Positions 1 to 4,511 of a stretch of 13,419 bases of DNA are shown here, piece after piece. How positions within the stretch are numbered: position 1 is the first letter of the stretch; every line of letters begins with the position of its first letter. A program made the position numbers and the translations under genes. Below the pieces are notes generated by a model, which worked only from the letters and a program-made list of their open reading frames with translations, searched no databases and was not told the DNA's origin. The DNA comes from Limnochordia bacterium (GTDB lineage Bacteria; Bacillota; Limnochordia; Darwinibacteriales; DTU012), in NCBI GenBank assembly GCA_007116995.1, contig SKHL01000231.1, positions 1 through 13,419 of the forward strand. The letters run 5' to 3'.

Positions 1-62
1 ATCGCCTCTTTGCTGAAAGGTCATGTATAAAGCTTTATTCTCTCTGTTATGGGAATAAGGCT

Positions 63-1049
63 CTATGCTACTAATTTCACCGCTTTCTCTAACGCTACCT
101 TGTTCCTGGAGGCGTTCTTTCCGAACCACAGTGAATTATATCTACGATTCTCATCATATCCTGCTTCGTGACTCAAATACTCTGTCACAGCGTTGTATGC
201 TGTCCATGCGGTGTATTTCACACTAGGATGATCGTTACCTTTACCATTTGTCCATAGCATCATTAGTCTATCAAACTGATTCTTGAATTTAGTAGACAAT
301 TCTTTATCATCTTTACTGGTTTGCTCAAACACAGTCTTGATATACTTTTCAAACTGGATTCCATTAATGGTTCTGTTTGCCAGGTATTGATATGTCTCGA
401 GATTCATTTCAAAAGTCCTGTTAACCAAATCCATTGTGCTCCTAATAACATCAAGGGTTTGCTTGACTCCAGTGGTATGTCTGACCTTAGCCAGTTTACT
501 ACTTTTACCTTCAACTGAGGCATGAAGAGTGTTGTTGCACACCACCCTAATTGGAGTGTATCCGGCTGTGATTGCTAGAGATCCATCATGTGAGTTTGCT
601 AACAGAATATAACATTCGATAGTATCATCTGCTTTAACTATCAGTGGATCACGTTTAACCTTAGCCAGTACCCAGATCCTTTTACCTCCCATCAAACTGC
701 CGGCTGACTCCAAGGTTATCATCTTTGTATCTAGAAATGGCTGAAACCATTCAAACGCTTCTGTGTTTTGCAAAGGTTTGTAAGTGTTCCCTACTGTACC
801 CAACACTTTGTTATCGGTAGCTCTTACTACAAATTTTGTTTCAGGTACTTCATAGTAATCAAACCCATTCAGATGTTCTTGTCTTCTGAAGCTCTTCTCC
901 ATGGATACATCCCAGTCTAACCCTGCTGCATAGATCGCTTCTCTTACTGTTGGTGGATTGTCTAACTGTTTTCCCAGATTATGCCAGGGAGTCTTACCCA
1001 CATAAAACATCTGGGCTTCTCCGTTCACAATTTCTAATTCATGTGCCAT
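63..1049 (-). CDS. DUF932 / phage-plasmid-like protein (TIGR03299 type)
   Basis: This 328-aa protein opens MAHELEIVNGEAQMFY and continues with WHNLGKQLDNPPTVREA, the N-terminal signature of the DUF932 phage/plasmid family. The middle holds ITAGYTPIRVVCNNTL, the conserved family core around the RVVCxNTL motif. Length is normal for the family and there is no signal peptide or membrane segment. Its biochemical role is not established; relatives are common in phages and plasmids, often near replication or recombination genes, and here it follows ssb by about 80 bases. The ATG start is set by AAGGAG seven bases upstream, behind the hairpin-AATTAAA leader described separately. The stop is TAG, which argues against a global reassignment of UAG in this genome. 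Family assignment is confident; function is unknown. Confidence 0.88.
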   Translation of the reverse strand: MAHELEIVNGEAQMFYVGKTPWHNLGKQLDNPPTVREAIYAAGLDWDVSMEKSFRRQEHLNGFDYYEVPETKFVVRATDNKVLGTVGNTYKPLQNTEAFEWFQPFLDTKMITLESAGSLMGGKRIWVLAKVKRDPLIVKADDTIECYILLANSHDGSLAITAGYTPIRVVCNNTLHASVEGKSSKLAKVRHTTGVKQTLDVIRSTMDLVNRTFEMNLETYQYLANRTINGIQFEKYIKTVFEQTSKDDKELSTKFKNQFDRLMMLWTNGKGNDHPSVKYTAWTAYNAVTEYLSHEAGYDENRRYNSLWFGKNASRNKVALEKAVKLVA

Positions 1050-1132
1050 TTTATTCTCCTTCTTAATATTTAATTAGACAGGCAATCCTATCTAGGTGAT
1101 CCACCTTTACAGATGGATCAGAACATAGGATT
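1050..1132 (-). promoter_or_regulatory. Structured leader of the DUF932 gene
   Basis: On the + strand, AATCCTAT (1084-1091) pairs with ATAGGATT (1125-1132) and encloses a hairpin GATCCA/TGGATC (1098-1103 and 1114-1119). A second hairpin next to the ribosome site, AGACAGG/CCTATCT (1076-1082 and 1087-1093), uses the same bases as the first stem, so the two folds exclude each other. On the coding strand the hairpin is followed by AATTAAA, an A/T tract and AAGGAG, as in three other leftward genes. The outer stem reaches into the ssb stop codon. Pairing is seen directly; a regulatory role is inferred. Confidence 0.5.
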
Positions 1133-1458
1133 TATTTGCTGGTTGGAGGACTGAGGATAGTTACTTCATCAGCTATAATTTCAACGATATATTTCTGTTG
1201 TCCATCTATATCATGTGTTGTTGCGTGTAGTTTTCCATCAACCAGAACTCGATTTCCTTTTTTTAAATTATTGCTTAATATTTCTGCAAGCTTTCCGGTG
1301 CTAACTATTGGAATAAAATCTGCTTCACTTTCATAGTTTTTTCTATAGTTTTTGTGTACTGAAATAACAAATTGAGTTGTTGTTATTTCACCTTTATCGT
1401 ATTTTTTGGGGTTATCTATTAAATTACCTACCAATGTGACATGATTATAGTCTCTCAA
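1132..1458 (-). CDS. ssb: Single-stranded DNA-binding protein
   Basis: This 108-aa protein has the OB-fold pattern of bacterial and phage SSB: an N-terminal NHVTLVGNLIDNP strand, TTTQFVISVHKNY, then KLAEILSNNLKKGNRVLVDGKL, with a final strand IVEIIADEVTIL. It should coat single-stranded DNA during phage replication or recombination. It is shorter than host SSBs and ends SPPTSK, with no acidic DDxPF-like tail, so the usual docking site for host repair and replication proteins is absent. The start is TTG: GGAG lies six bases upstream, and no in-frame ATG fits. It sits between a structured leader and the DUF932 gene and shares the hairpin-AATTAAA-AAGGAG leader plan. Confidence 0.87.
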   Translation of the reverse strand: MRDYNHVTLVGNLIDNPKKYDKGEITTTQFVISVHKNYRKNYESEADFIPIVSTGKLAEILSNNLKKGNRVLVDGKLHATTHDIDGQQKYIVEIIADEVTILSPPTSK

Positions 1459-1600
1459 TGTATTCTCCTTTTATATTTAATTCCACTTCAGCTAGGCTGA
1501 GTGGTTGTAAACGGAATCAAACCATAGCTTGCTATGGTAAAATGGAGTGTCAACCAATCAGGCTAGATGATTATACTCCTTTCAAGTTTGCCCGGACTTA
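1459..1600 (-). promoter_or_regulatory. Structured leader element R1 (upstream of ssb)
   Basis: On the + strand an outer stem AGGCTGAGTGGTTG (1494-1507) pairs with CAACCAATCAGGCT (1551-1564) at 12 of 14 positions. It encloses hairpin ACCATAGC/GCTATGGT (1521-1528 and 1531-1538). Unpaired blocks GTAAAC (1507-1512), CGGAATCAAA (1512-1521), TAAAAT (1538-1543), AGTG (1546-1549) and a distal TTCAAGTTTGCCCGGA (1581-1596) recur in element R2 at 2653-2820, while the stems differ in sequence but still pair. A ribosome-site-proximal hairpin, CCACTTCAGC/GCTGAGTGG (1483-1504), overlaps the outer stem and competes with it. The leader closes with AATTAAA and AAAGGAG before the TTG of ssb. This looks like a conserved RNA fold; ligand or function is unknown. 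Confidence 0.55.
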
Positions 1601-1619
1601 GTAGGCTGAATCCCTCCAT

Positions 1620-1724
1620 CTAGTTCATATTGGTACACATCAGGTCTAATATTCGTTCTTCTCTCATCAACCAGCACATTTGCCAGATAAACATTTGTCG
1701 ATAAAATTCACTAGTTGTTATCAC
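1620..1724 (-). pseudogene. Truncated 34-aa paralogue of the 85-aa Cys-rich protein
   Basis: Reading leftwards from a GTG, the 34 residues begin MITTSEFYRQMFIWQMCWLM, closely matching MITTNEFHKKIFIWQMCWLM of the gene at 1972-2229. Similarity stops after MRE, and the frame ends in TAG after ILDLMCTNMN, so the C-terminal Cys cluster of the full copy is missing. A ribosome site (AGGAGA) lies nine bases upstream, and the start follows directly on the stop of the preceding mini-gene. It therefore may still be translated. The break falls just before element R1, which suggests that a recombination event joined the shortened copy to R1. I call it a decayed duplicate, although a functional short protein is possible. 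Confidence 0.6.
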
Positions 1725-1725
1725 C

Positions 1726-1812
1726 TCACATATCTCCTGTAATAAAGTCTATCAGTGTTAACACACCAAAGAATACACACATAACTATCATCATAACAAA
1801 TACAAAAGCCAT
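1726..1812 (-). CDS. 28-aa membrane mini-protein (paralogue of 2213-2329)
   Basis: The peptide starts MAFVFVMMIVMCVFFGVLTL and is almost entirely one hydrophobic helix with a short polar end (IDFITGDM), so it should be a single-pass membrane peptide. An AAGGA motif stands seven bases before the ATG. Its stop TGA lies one base before the GTG of the next small gene, a spacing typical of translational coupling. A near-identical N-terminus (MTFVFVMMIVM) occurs in the peptide at 2213-2329, in the same place relative to the same neighbour. That repeated two-gene arrangement is the main reason to believe it is real despite its size. Function is unknown. Confidence 0.55.
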   Translation of the reverse strand: MAFVFVMMIVMCVFFGVLTLIDFITGDM

Positions 1813-1857
1813 GTTAAAATCCTTGATTTCTCCCGGCTCTTTTGCCTTTACTCTCTT

Positions 1858-1968
1858 TTAATATGCGTCTTTTATTTCAAATTCGCAACAATCACAATCT
1901 ATTTTATTCATGGCATAATCATAAATCAACCATCCTCCGCATTTTTCACAAATTGCTACTACATCCAT
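1858..1968 (-). CDS. 36-aa Cys-rich mini-protein, probable zinc knuckle
   Basis: The protein begins MDVVAICEKCGGWLIYDY and carries CEKC near residues 7-10 and CDCC near residues 27-30, which is enough for one zinc-ribbon-like site. The ATG is preceded by AGAGGAGGG at good spacing, one of the strongest ribosome sites in the left arm. It begins four bases after the stop of the 85-aa Cys-rich gene, so the two are probably cotranslated. No family is recognised. Small zinc-binding proteins of this size are frequent in phage early regions and often bind nucleic acid or a host protein, but that is inference here. Confidence 0.6.
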   Translation of the reverse strand: MDVVAICEKCGGWLIYDYAMNKIDCDCCEFEIKDAY

Positions 1969-1971
1969 TTG

Positions 1972-2229
1972 TTATCCCTCCTCTAGTATTAGTTGGCATT
2001 GATAACAGTACATCGAATCTTTTTTGCAGTCTTCACAGAGTTGATCTGCATCCGCTTTGTACCTGTCTATTCCTGCGTATGTTGTACGCTCTTCATACGC
2101 TTTATGATCTTCGTAGAATAGTTCATCTCTCATATCTTTAGCATTTATCCATCTTTTGCGGTATTCTCTCATCAGCCAGCACATTTGCCAGATGAAGATC
2201 TTCTTGTGAAATTCATTTGTTGTTATCAC
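1972..2229 (-). CDS. 85-aa hypothetical protein with C-terminal CxxC pair
   Basis: The N-terminal half (MITTNEFHKKIFIWQMCWLM followed by REYRKRW) is a hydrophobic-aromatic then basic helix. The C-terminal third holds CEDC at about residues 66-69 and CYQC at about 75-78, a plausible zinc site. The start is GTG, chosen because AAAGGAG lies seven bases upstream. The preceding mini-gene (2213-2329) overlaps this start, so expression is probably coupled. A truncated copy lies at 1620-1724, so this is the intact member of a tandem duplication. No known family is recognised, and function is unknown. Confidence 0.68.
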   Translation of the reverse strand: MITTNEFHKKIFIWQMCWLMREYRKRWINAKDMRDELFYEDHKAYEERTTYAGIDRYKADADQLCEDCKKDSMYCYQCQLILEEG

Positions 2230-2329
2230 CTGGTATCTCCTTTGATCCGTCTAATCCCAGAAATTCCAGGATTGTTGTTATGCCAAAAAATATTGCCATA
2301 ACTATCATCATAACAAATACAAATGTCAT
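2213..2329 (-). CDS. 38-aa membrane mini-protein (paralogue of 1726-1812)
   Basis: The peptide begins MTFVFVMMIVMAIFFGITTI, a single hydrophobic helix, and ends with a polar tail (GLDGSKEIPGDNNK). Its ATG overlaps the TAA of the upstream gene in a TAATG junction, and its 3' end overlaps the first codons of the 85-aa gene in another frame, so it is embedded in a translationally coupled chain. The conserved copy at 1726-1812, with the same downstream partner, supports it as a real gene. Likely an inner-membrane peptide; such phage peptides can act in superinfection exclusion or lysis timing, but nothing in the sequence settles the role. Confidence 0.58.
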   Translation of the reverse strand: MTFVFVMMIVMAIFFGITTILEFLGLDGSKEIPGDNNK

Positions 2330-2628
2330 TATCTAACTCCCCTCTTTCCTCCTAGTGATAACATTCCTTCTTCTCCAGCATATTCTTTGTTTGGGTATAT
2401 CCCATGCTCTCTACCATGTTGTTTGTCCCATTTGAGCTCTCGATAATCTATAAACTCTTTTCTCAAATCTCTCATAAACTTCTCGCTAGGAATTTCTTGG
2501 ACCAGATCATCATCATCGAATACCAGCGGATCAACTCTCTCAATCTTTCCTCTGGTTCTCATTTCAATCTGGCAATTATAGGATTCTCTAACCTGGTTAA
2601 TATCTACTGGTGGAATTACTGTTATCAT
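2329..2628 (-). CDS. 99-aa hypothetical protein
   Basis: No family is recognised. The protein begins MITVIPPVDINQVRESYN, has an acidic patch DDDDL near residue 40, then a charged helical middle (SEKFMRDLRKEFIDYRELKW) and a glycine/arginine-rich end (GGKRGVR). It is soluble and probably cytoplasmic. The ATG is set by AAAGGAG seven bases upstream, within the shared hairpin-AATTAAA leader. Its TAA overlaps the ATG of the next mini-gene. It is the first gene after the intrinsic terminator at 2903-2936 and lies downstream of element R2, so it probably starts a separately controlled transcript. Confidence 0.7.
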   Translation of the reverse strand: MITVIPPVDINQVRESYNCQIEMRTRGKIERVDPLVFDDDDLVQEIPSEKFMRDLRKEFIDYRELKWDKQHGREHGIYPNKEYAGEEGMLSLGGKRGVR

Positions 2629-2820
2629 TTCAATCTCCTTTAATTTTTAATTGTCTTCGAGGAAGACCTATGTAAACTCACGGAGATCAAATCATATTGT
2701 TCACTTACAGTTGCAGGTAGCAAGCGTAGTTCAGCGAAGCTAACTGCTTACTGTAAGTCAATATGATAAAATCGTAGTGGGTTGGAATAGGTCTGACGTA
2801 TTCAAGTTTGCTCGGATTAT
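2629..2820 (-). promoter_or_regulatory. Structured leader element R2 (homologue of R1)
   Basis: On the + strand, AGACCTAT (2664-2671) pairs with ATAGGTCT (2787-2794). It encloses TCATATTG/CAATATGA (2692-2699 and 2759-2766), then ACTTACAGT/ACTGTAAGT (2703-2711 and 2750-2758), then an apical hairpin around AGTTCAGCGAAGCTAACT. The blocks GTAAAC, CGGAGATCAAA, TAAAAT, AGTG and TTCAAGTTTGCTCGGA occur in the same order as in R1. The proximal hairpin GTCTTC/GAAGAC (2653-2667) overlaps the outer stem, so the two are alternatives. The coding strand then has AATTAAA and AAAGGAG before the ATG at 2628. Conserved unpaired bases with changed but still-paired stems support an RNA fold. Confidence 0.6.
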
Positions 2821-2902
2821 TTCCCGTGGTCGCCTGTGGCTTCAATATCCTCTCACTTCCCATACTCTAATGCTTTTCCTTACGTTGGAATAATCGGAAC
2901 AC
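2821..2902. other. Gap between terminator and R2
   Basis: These 82 bases separate the terminator of the 90-aa gene from element R2. No gene or convincing sigma70-type promoter is seen on either strand. A leftward promoter for the 99-aa gene would have to lie here or inside R2, unless transcription reads through the terminator. Confidence 0.3.
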
Positions 2903-2936
2903 AAAAAAAGCCGGATACCCTTTCGGATACCCGGCT
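2903..2936 (-). terminator. Intrinsic terminator of the 90-aa gene
   Basis: On the - strand a 12-bp stem (AGCCGGGTATCC paired with GGGTATCCGGCT, two G-U pairs) carries a GAAA tetraloop and is followed by seven T. It begins 12 bases after the stop codon of the gene at 2949-3221, a textbook rho-independent terminator. Confidence 0.9.
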
Positions 2937-2948
2937 AATTGCACGAGC

Positions 2949-3221
2949 TTACTTCGATTCGCTGGTCTTTGCTGCTGATCCTTCAGGAACGAAAGGTTTG
3001 AGATAGATGTGATCCCCTATTTCATGTTCCATGAAAAACACAACCTCGCTTTTCTTACTCTTGGTTGCATTGGCTAAGTCCTGAAGATCTTCAGCGTCTA
3101 CGACATACATCATAGAACCCTTTTTTGAAGTACATCTGATTGCTAATAATCCTTGAGCAATTAAAAAGTCACGAAAACTTCCCTCACGCTCTGTGTTACC
3201 TGCAACATTGAATCTACCCAT
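2949..3221 (-). CDS. 90-aa hypothetical protein
   Basis: No family is recognised. The protein starts MGRFNVAGNTEREGSFRDFL and shows alternating strands and short helices: IAQGLLAIRCTSKKG, SMMYVVDAEDLQDLANAT, EVVFFMEHEIGDHIYL. It ends in a low-complexity tail SAAKTSESK. It is compact, soluble and probably cytoplasmic. The frame is open further upstream to 3263, but the ATG at 3221 is chosen because AAAGGAG lies eight bases before it, in the same hairpin-AATTAAA leader as its neighbours. The gene has its own terminator, so it forms a single-gene transcript and may be strongly expressed. It is the first leftward gene after the 1-kb structured centre. Confidence 0.7.
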   Translation of the reverse strand: MGRFNVAGNTEREGSFRDFLIAQGLLAIRCTSKKGSMMYVVDAEDLQDLANATKSKKSEVVFFMEHEIGDHIYLKPFVPEGSAAKTSESK

Positions 3222-3480
3222 TGTATTTCTCCTTTGAATCTTTAATTGAACCTGATAACTCAAGCTCTTTAACGCCCAACCCTGAGCACAGATCAGTCAA
3301 GGGTGGAAACAGCCGCAGAAGAATTTTATGTCCTTCAAAATTCTTCCCAGGATGTCCATTTTAGAGGTACTGCATCGTTTAATGCCCGAATCGATAGGTA
3401 GGTGGCTTTATCTCCTACATGTCGATTCTAGGGCGTTCAAGGATGGCTAGTACCTTCTTCCTTTTATCAGATAATTTGCA
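3222..3480 (-). promoter_or_regulatory. Leader of the 90-aa gene with several stem-loops
   Basis: The ribosome-site-proximal hairpin GAACCTGA/TCAAGCTC (3248-3267, with G-U pairs) is followed on the coding strand by AATTAAA and AAAGGAG. Further out, GAAGAATTTT/AAAATTCTTC (3318-3327 and 3337-3346) is a perfect 10-bp hairpin. GCCCGAATCGA (3384-3394) pairs with TCGATTC plus GGGC (3422-3434), enclosing GTAGG/CCTAC. GGTACT/AGTACC (3366-3371 and 3449-3454) closes around it. GGGCGTT (3431-3437) could instead pair with AACGCCC (3271-3277). TTCAAG follows the closing stem, as in R1 and R2, but the other R1/R2 blocks are absent. Confidence 0.42.
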
Positions 3481-3823
3481 TGAACAGCAAGCGTAGCAGA
3501 ATAACCGGCTATAAAAATGTAGTTATTCCATAAATAAGCCGGTTAAGATTGAAATTATTGCATGAACCACTATGAAATGATTTCAGAATCCAATCACTCA
3601 AGGTTGAACCCGTAGAAGTGATTAGGATTCTGGAAGCGTTTCGCTATGTTTATGCAACAATTTTAATCGGTCTGCCTCAGCTTGGATGTTTATGCGAATT
3701 GTTTGATAAATATACCTTGACCTGTGCTACAATTGAGGGTCGTGGAGAGAGAGAGTCTATACAGTTTATCCTGCCTCAAACTATCTTCAATGCCTATCTC
3801 TCCTGTCCTCACCCTATCAACTT
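3481..3823. other. Gene-free region with inverted and direct repeats
   Basis: No convincing gene: an open frame at 3618-3860 lacks a ribosome site and family resemblance. Stems include AACCGGCT/AGCCGGTT (3503-3510 and 3537-3544), AATCCAATCACT with AGTGATT plus GGATT (3587-3598 and 3617-3629), AACAATT/AATTGTT (3656-3662 and 3697-3703) and GGAGAGA/TCTCTCC around 3743-3803. Direct repeats include ATGTTTATGC (3646-3655 and 3686-3695) and AGCAAGCGTAG (3486-3496), the latter also inside R2 at 2719-2729. The region is the divergence point of the two arms, so it may hold control sites, an origin or a structured RNA. Confidence 0.4.
3703..3733 (+). promoter_or_regulatory. Possible rightward extended -10 promoter
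   Basis: TGC followed by TACAAT (3725-3733) is an extended -10 match (5 of 6). The best -35 is TTGATA at 3703-3708 with a long 19-base spacer. Transcription would begin near 3740, ahead of the nested inverted repeats. The evidence is only moderate. Confidence 0.28.
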
Positions 3824-4039
3824 GGTTTACTCTCTATATATACTACTACGTAGTATATAGAGAGTAACCTGTGAAGTGAGGACGATACCCTTTGAATAGA
3901 AAGAGTAGGTTACTCTCTGGATACGCTGATAGTTTGAACTATCGACAACCTAACCCGGCACTCGACACCGTTTGACCATCTAGCCGAAAAGGTATCCTCC
4001 TCGACACCTACCCCCCCATACCCCGATACACCTTTTCGG
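3805..4039. repeat. Cluster of nested, mutually exclusive inverted repeats
   Basis: GTCCTCAC/GTGAGGAC (3805-3812 and 3876-3883) encloses a long, nearly perfect hairpin at 3824-3869. Its right arm AGAGAGTAACC (3859-3869) also pairs perfectly with GGTTACTCTCT (3908-3918), which in turn can form AGAGTA/TACTCT on its own. GAGGACGATACC (3878-3889) pairs with GGTATCCTCCTC (3991-4002) with one mismatch, enclosing GATAG/CTATC (3928-3943). CCGAAAAGGT (3984-3993) pairs with ACCTTTTCGG (4030-4039) and competes with the previous stem. Several arms are shared, so alternative folds are built in. Whether RNA or DNA is the active form is not visible. Confidence 0.55.
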
Positions 4040-4090
4040 ATAGATATATATATATCCCAAGACGAACAATCTTAAAACAAAAAGCACAGG

Positions 4091-4119
4091 TTGTGCATTT
4101 AAATAGTAGATGATAGTAT
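4091..4119 (+). promoter_or_regulatory. Candidate promoter of the rightward arm
   Basis: TTGTGC (4091-4096), a 17-base spacer and TAGTAT (4114-4119) preceded by TGA form a plausible extended -10 promoter, with a weak -35. A start about seven bases downstream falls at 4126, exactly the first base of the leader stem AGACACA, which supports the call. Confidence 0.42.
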
Positions 4120-4125
4120 TGAGAT

Positions 4126-4212
4126 AGACACATGTGGGATAGACGCATTTGATTAGGATGTACGTATACGAACGGAACGTACATCCATAGGTGAGAGTCC
4201 TGTGGTGTGTCT
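4126..4212 (+). promoter_or_regulatory. Three-way-junction leader before the first rightward gene
   Basis: AGACACA (4126-4132) pairs with TGTGTCT (4206-4212) and closes the element. Inside are a perfect 10-bp hairpin GGATGTACGT/ACGTACATCC (4156-4165 and 4177-4186, 11-base loop) and, directly adjoining, ATAGG/CCTGT (4187-4191 and 4199-4203) with a 7-base loop. A 23-base single strand lies at 4133-4155. The ribosome site GGGAGGAG follows within 20 bases. The layout resembles a riboswitch or a stabilising 5' structure; no known class is recognised. Confidence 0.48.
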
Positions 4213-4236
4213 AAGGGTTGGGAGGAGATAAACAGT

Positions 4237-4467
4237 ATGGATTTTGTATTGTTGTTTTTAAGCAAGTTGGTAGGTTTCTGTTTAAATATACTGTTAATAG
4301 TTTTTATAGTGCTGAAATTGACTGGAGGAATAGATTGGAGCTGGTGGTTGGTGTTTATGCCGTTGATAGTTCCATTGGGAATAGTGTTATTGGTATTGCT
4401 TGCTCATGAAAGGAGTATGAGTAACATGGTAGACCTGATAGGAGATATAACCCAAAGGTTGACATAG
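4237..4467 (+). CDS. 76-aa two-helix membrane protein
   Basis: Starting at the ATG at 4237, the protein has one hydrophobic helix at about residues 2-25 (LLFLSKLVGFCLNILLIVFI) and a second at about 34-57 (WWLVFMPLIVPLGIVLLVLL), then a polar tail ending DLIGDITQRLT. The WSWWLVFMPLIVPL stretch resembles small phage transmembrane proteins often labelled Fragile-X-F-like. The ATG is preferred over an upstream start at 4207 because GGGAGGAG stands nine bases before it. The upstream start would lie in the leader stem. It is the first gene after the structured leader. Its role is unknown. The stop is TAG, the only complete rightward gene here that plainly ends in that codon. Confidence 0.72.
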   Translation: MDFVLLFLSKLVGFCLNILLIVFIVLKLTGGIDWSWWLVFMPLIVPLGIVLLVLLAHERSMSNMVDLIGDITQRLT

Positions 4468-4511
4468 TGCTTGGTTTTGGTGGCTGGTGAGATTAATGAG
4501 AAGAGAGATTG

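Larger units (their letters stand above)
1620..2329 (-). repeat. Tandem duplication of a two-gene cassette
   Basis: About 150 bases at 1660-1812 match about 165 bases at 2163-2329. Shared stretches include AACTATCATCATAACAAATA (+ strand) and CCAGCACATTTGCCAGAT. Each copy has a membrane mini-protein directly followed by a protein starting MITTxEF. The left copy is shorter in both genes and its second gene is truncated. The 36-aa Cys-rich gene lies between the copies. Confidence 0.8.

Noticed and set aside
1..24. Possible next leftward gene starting at an ATG at base 24
   Set aside because: Only eight codons are visible and the ribosome site is weak; the shared AATTAAA leader box is missing.
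1542..1580. TTGACA at 1547-1552 and TATAAT at 1573-1578 (- strand) as a promoter of ssb
   Set aside because: The TATAAT lies upstream of the TTGACA in the coding direction and neither has a partner at proper spacing.
2700..3540. CRISPR-like repeats (AGCAAGCGTAG and others)
   Set aside because: Copies are few, short, unevenly spaced and embedded in stems; no array structure or cas gene is present.
3618..3860. Open frame of 80 aa on the + strand in the structured centre
   Set aside because: It has no ribosome site, no family resemblance and odd composition, and it runs through several long inverted repeats. It looks like chance in a noncoding region.
3919..3997. A called tRNA gene
   Set aside because: The T-like loop has six bases, no standard D or anticodon arm forms, and the seventh acceptor pair is C-C. 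Kept only as a finding.
4008..4265. Open frame of 85 aa on the - strand across the leader and first rightward gene
   Set aside because: It overlaps the three-way leader and the well-supported 76-aa gene, and has no ribosome site.
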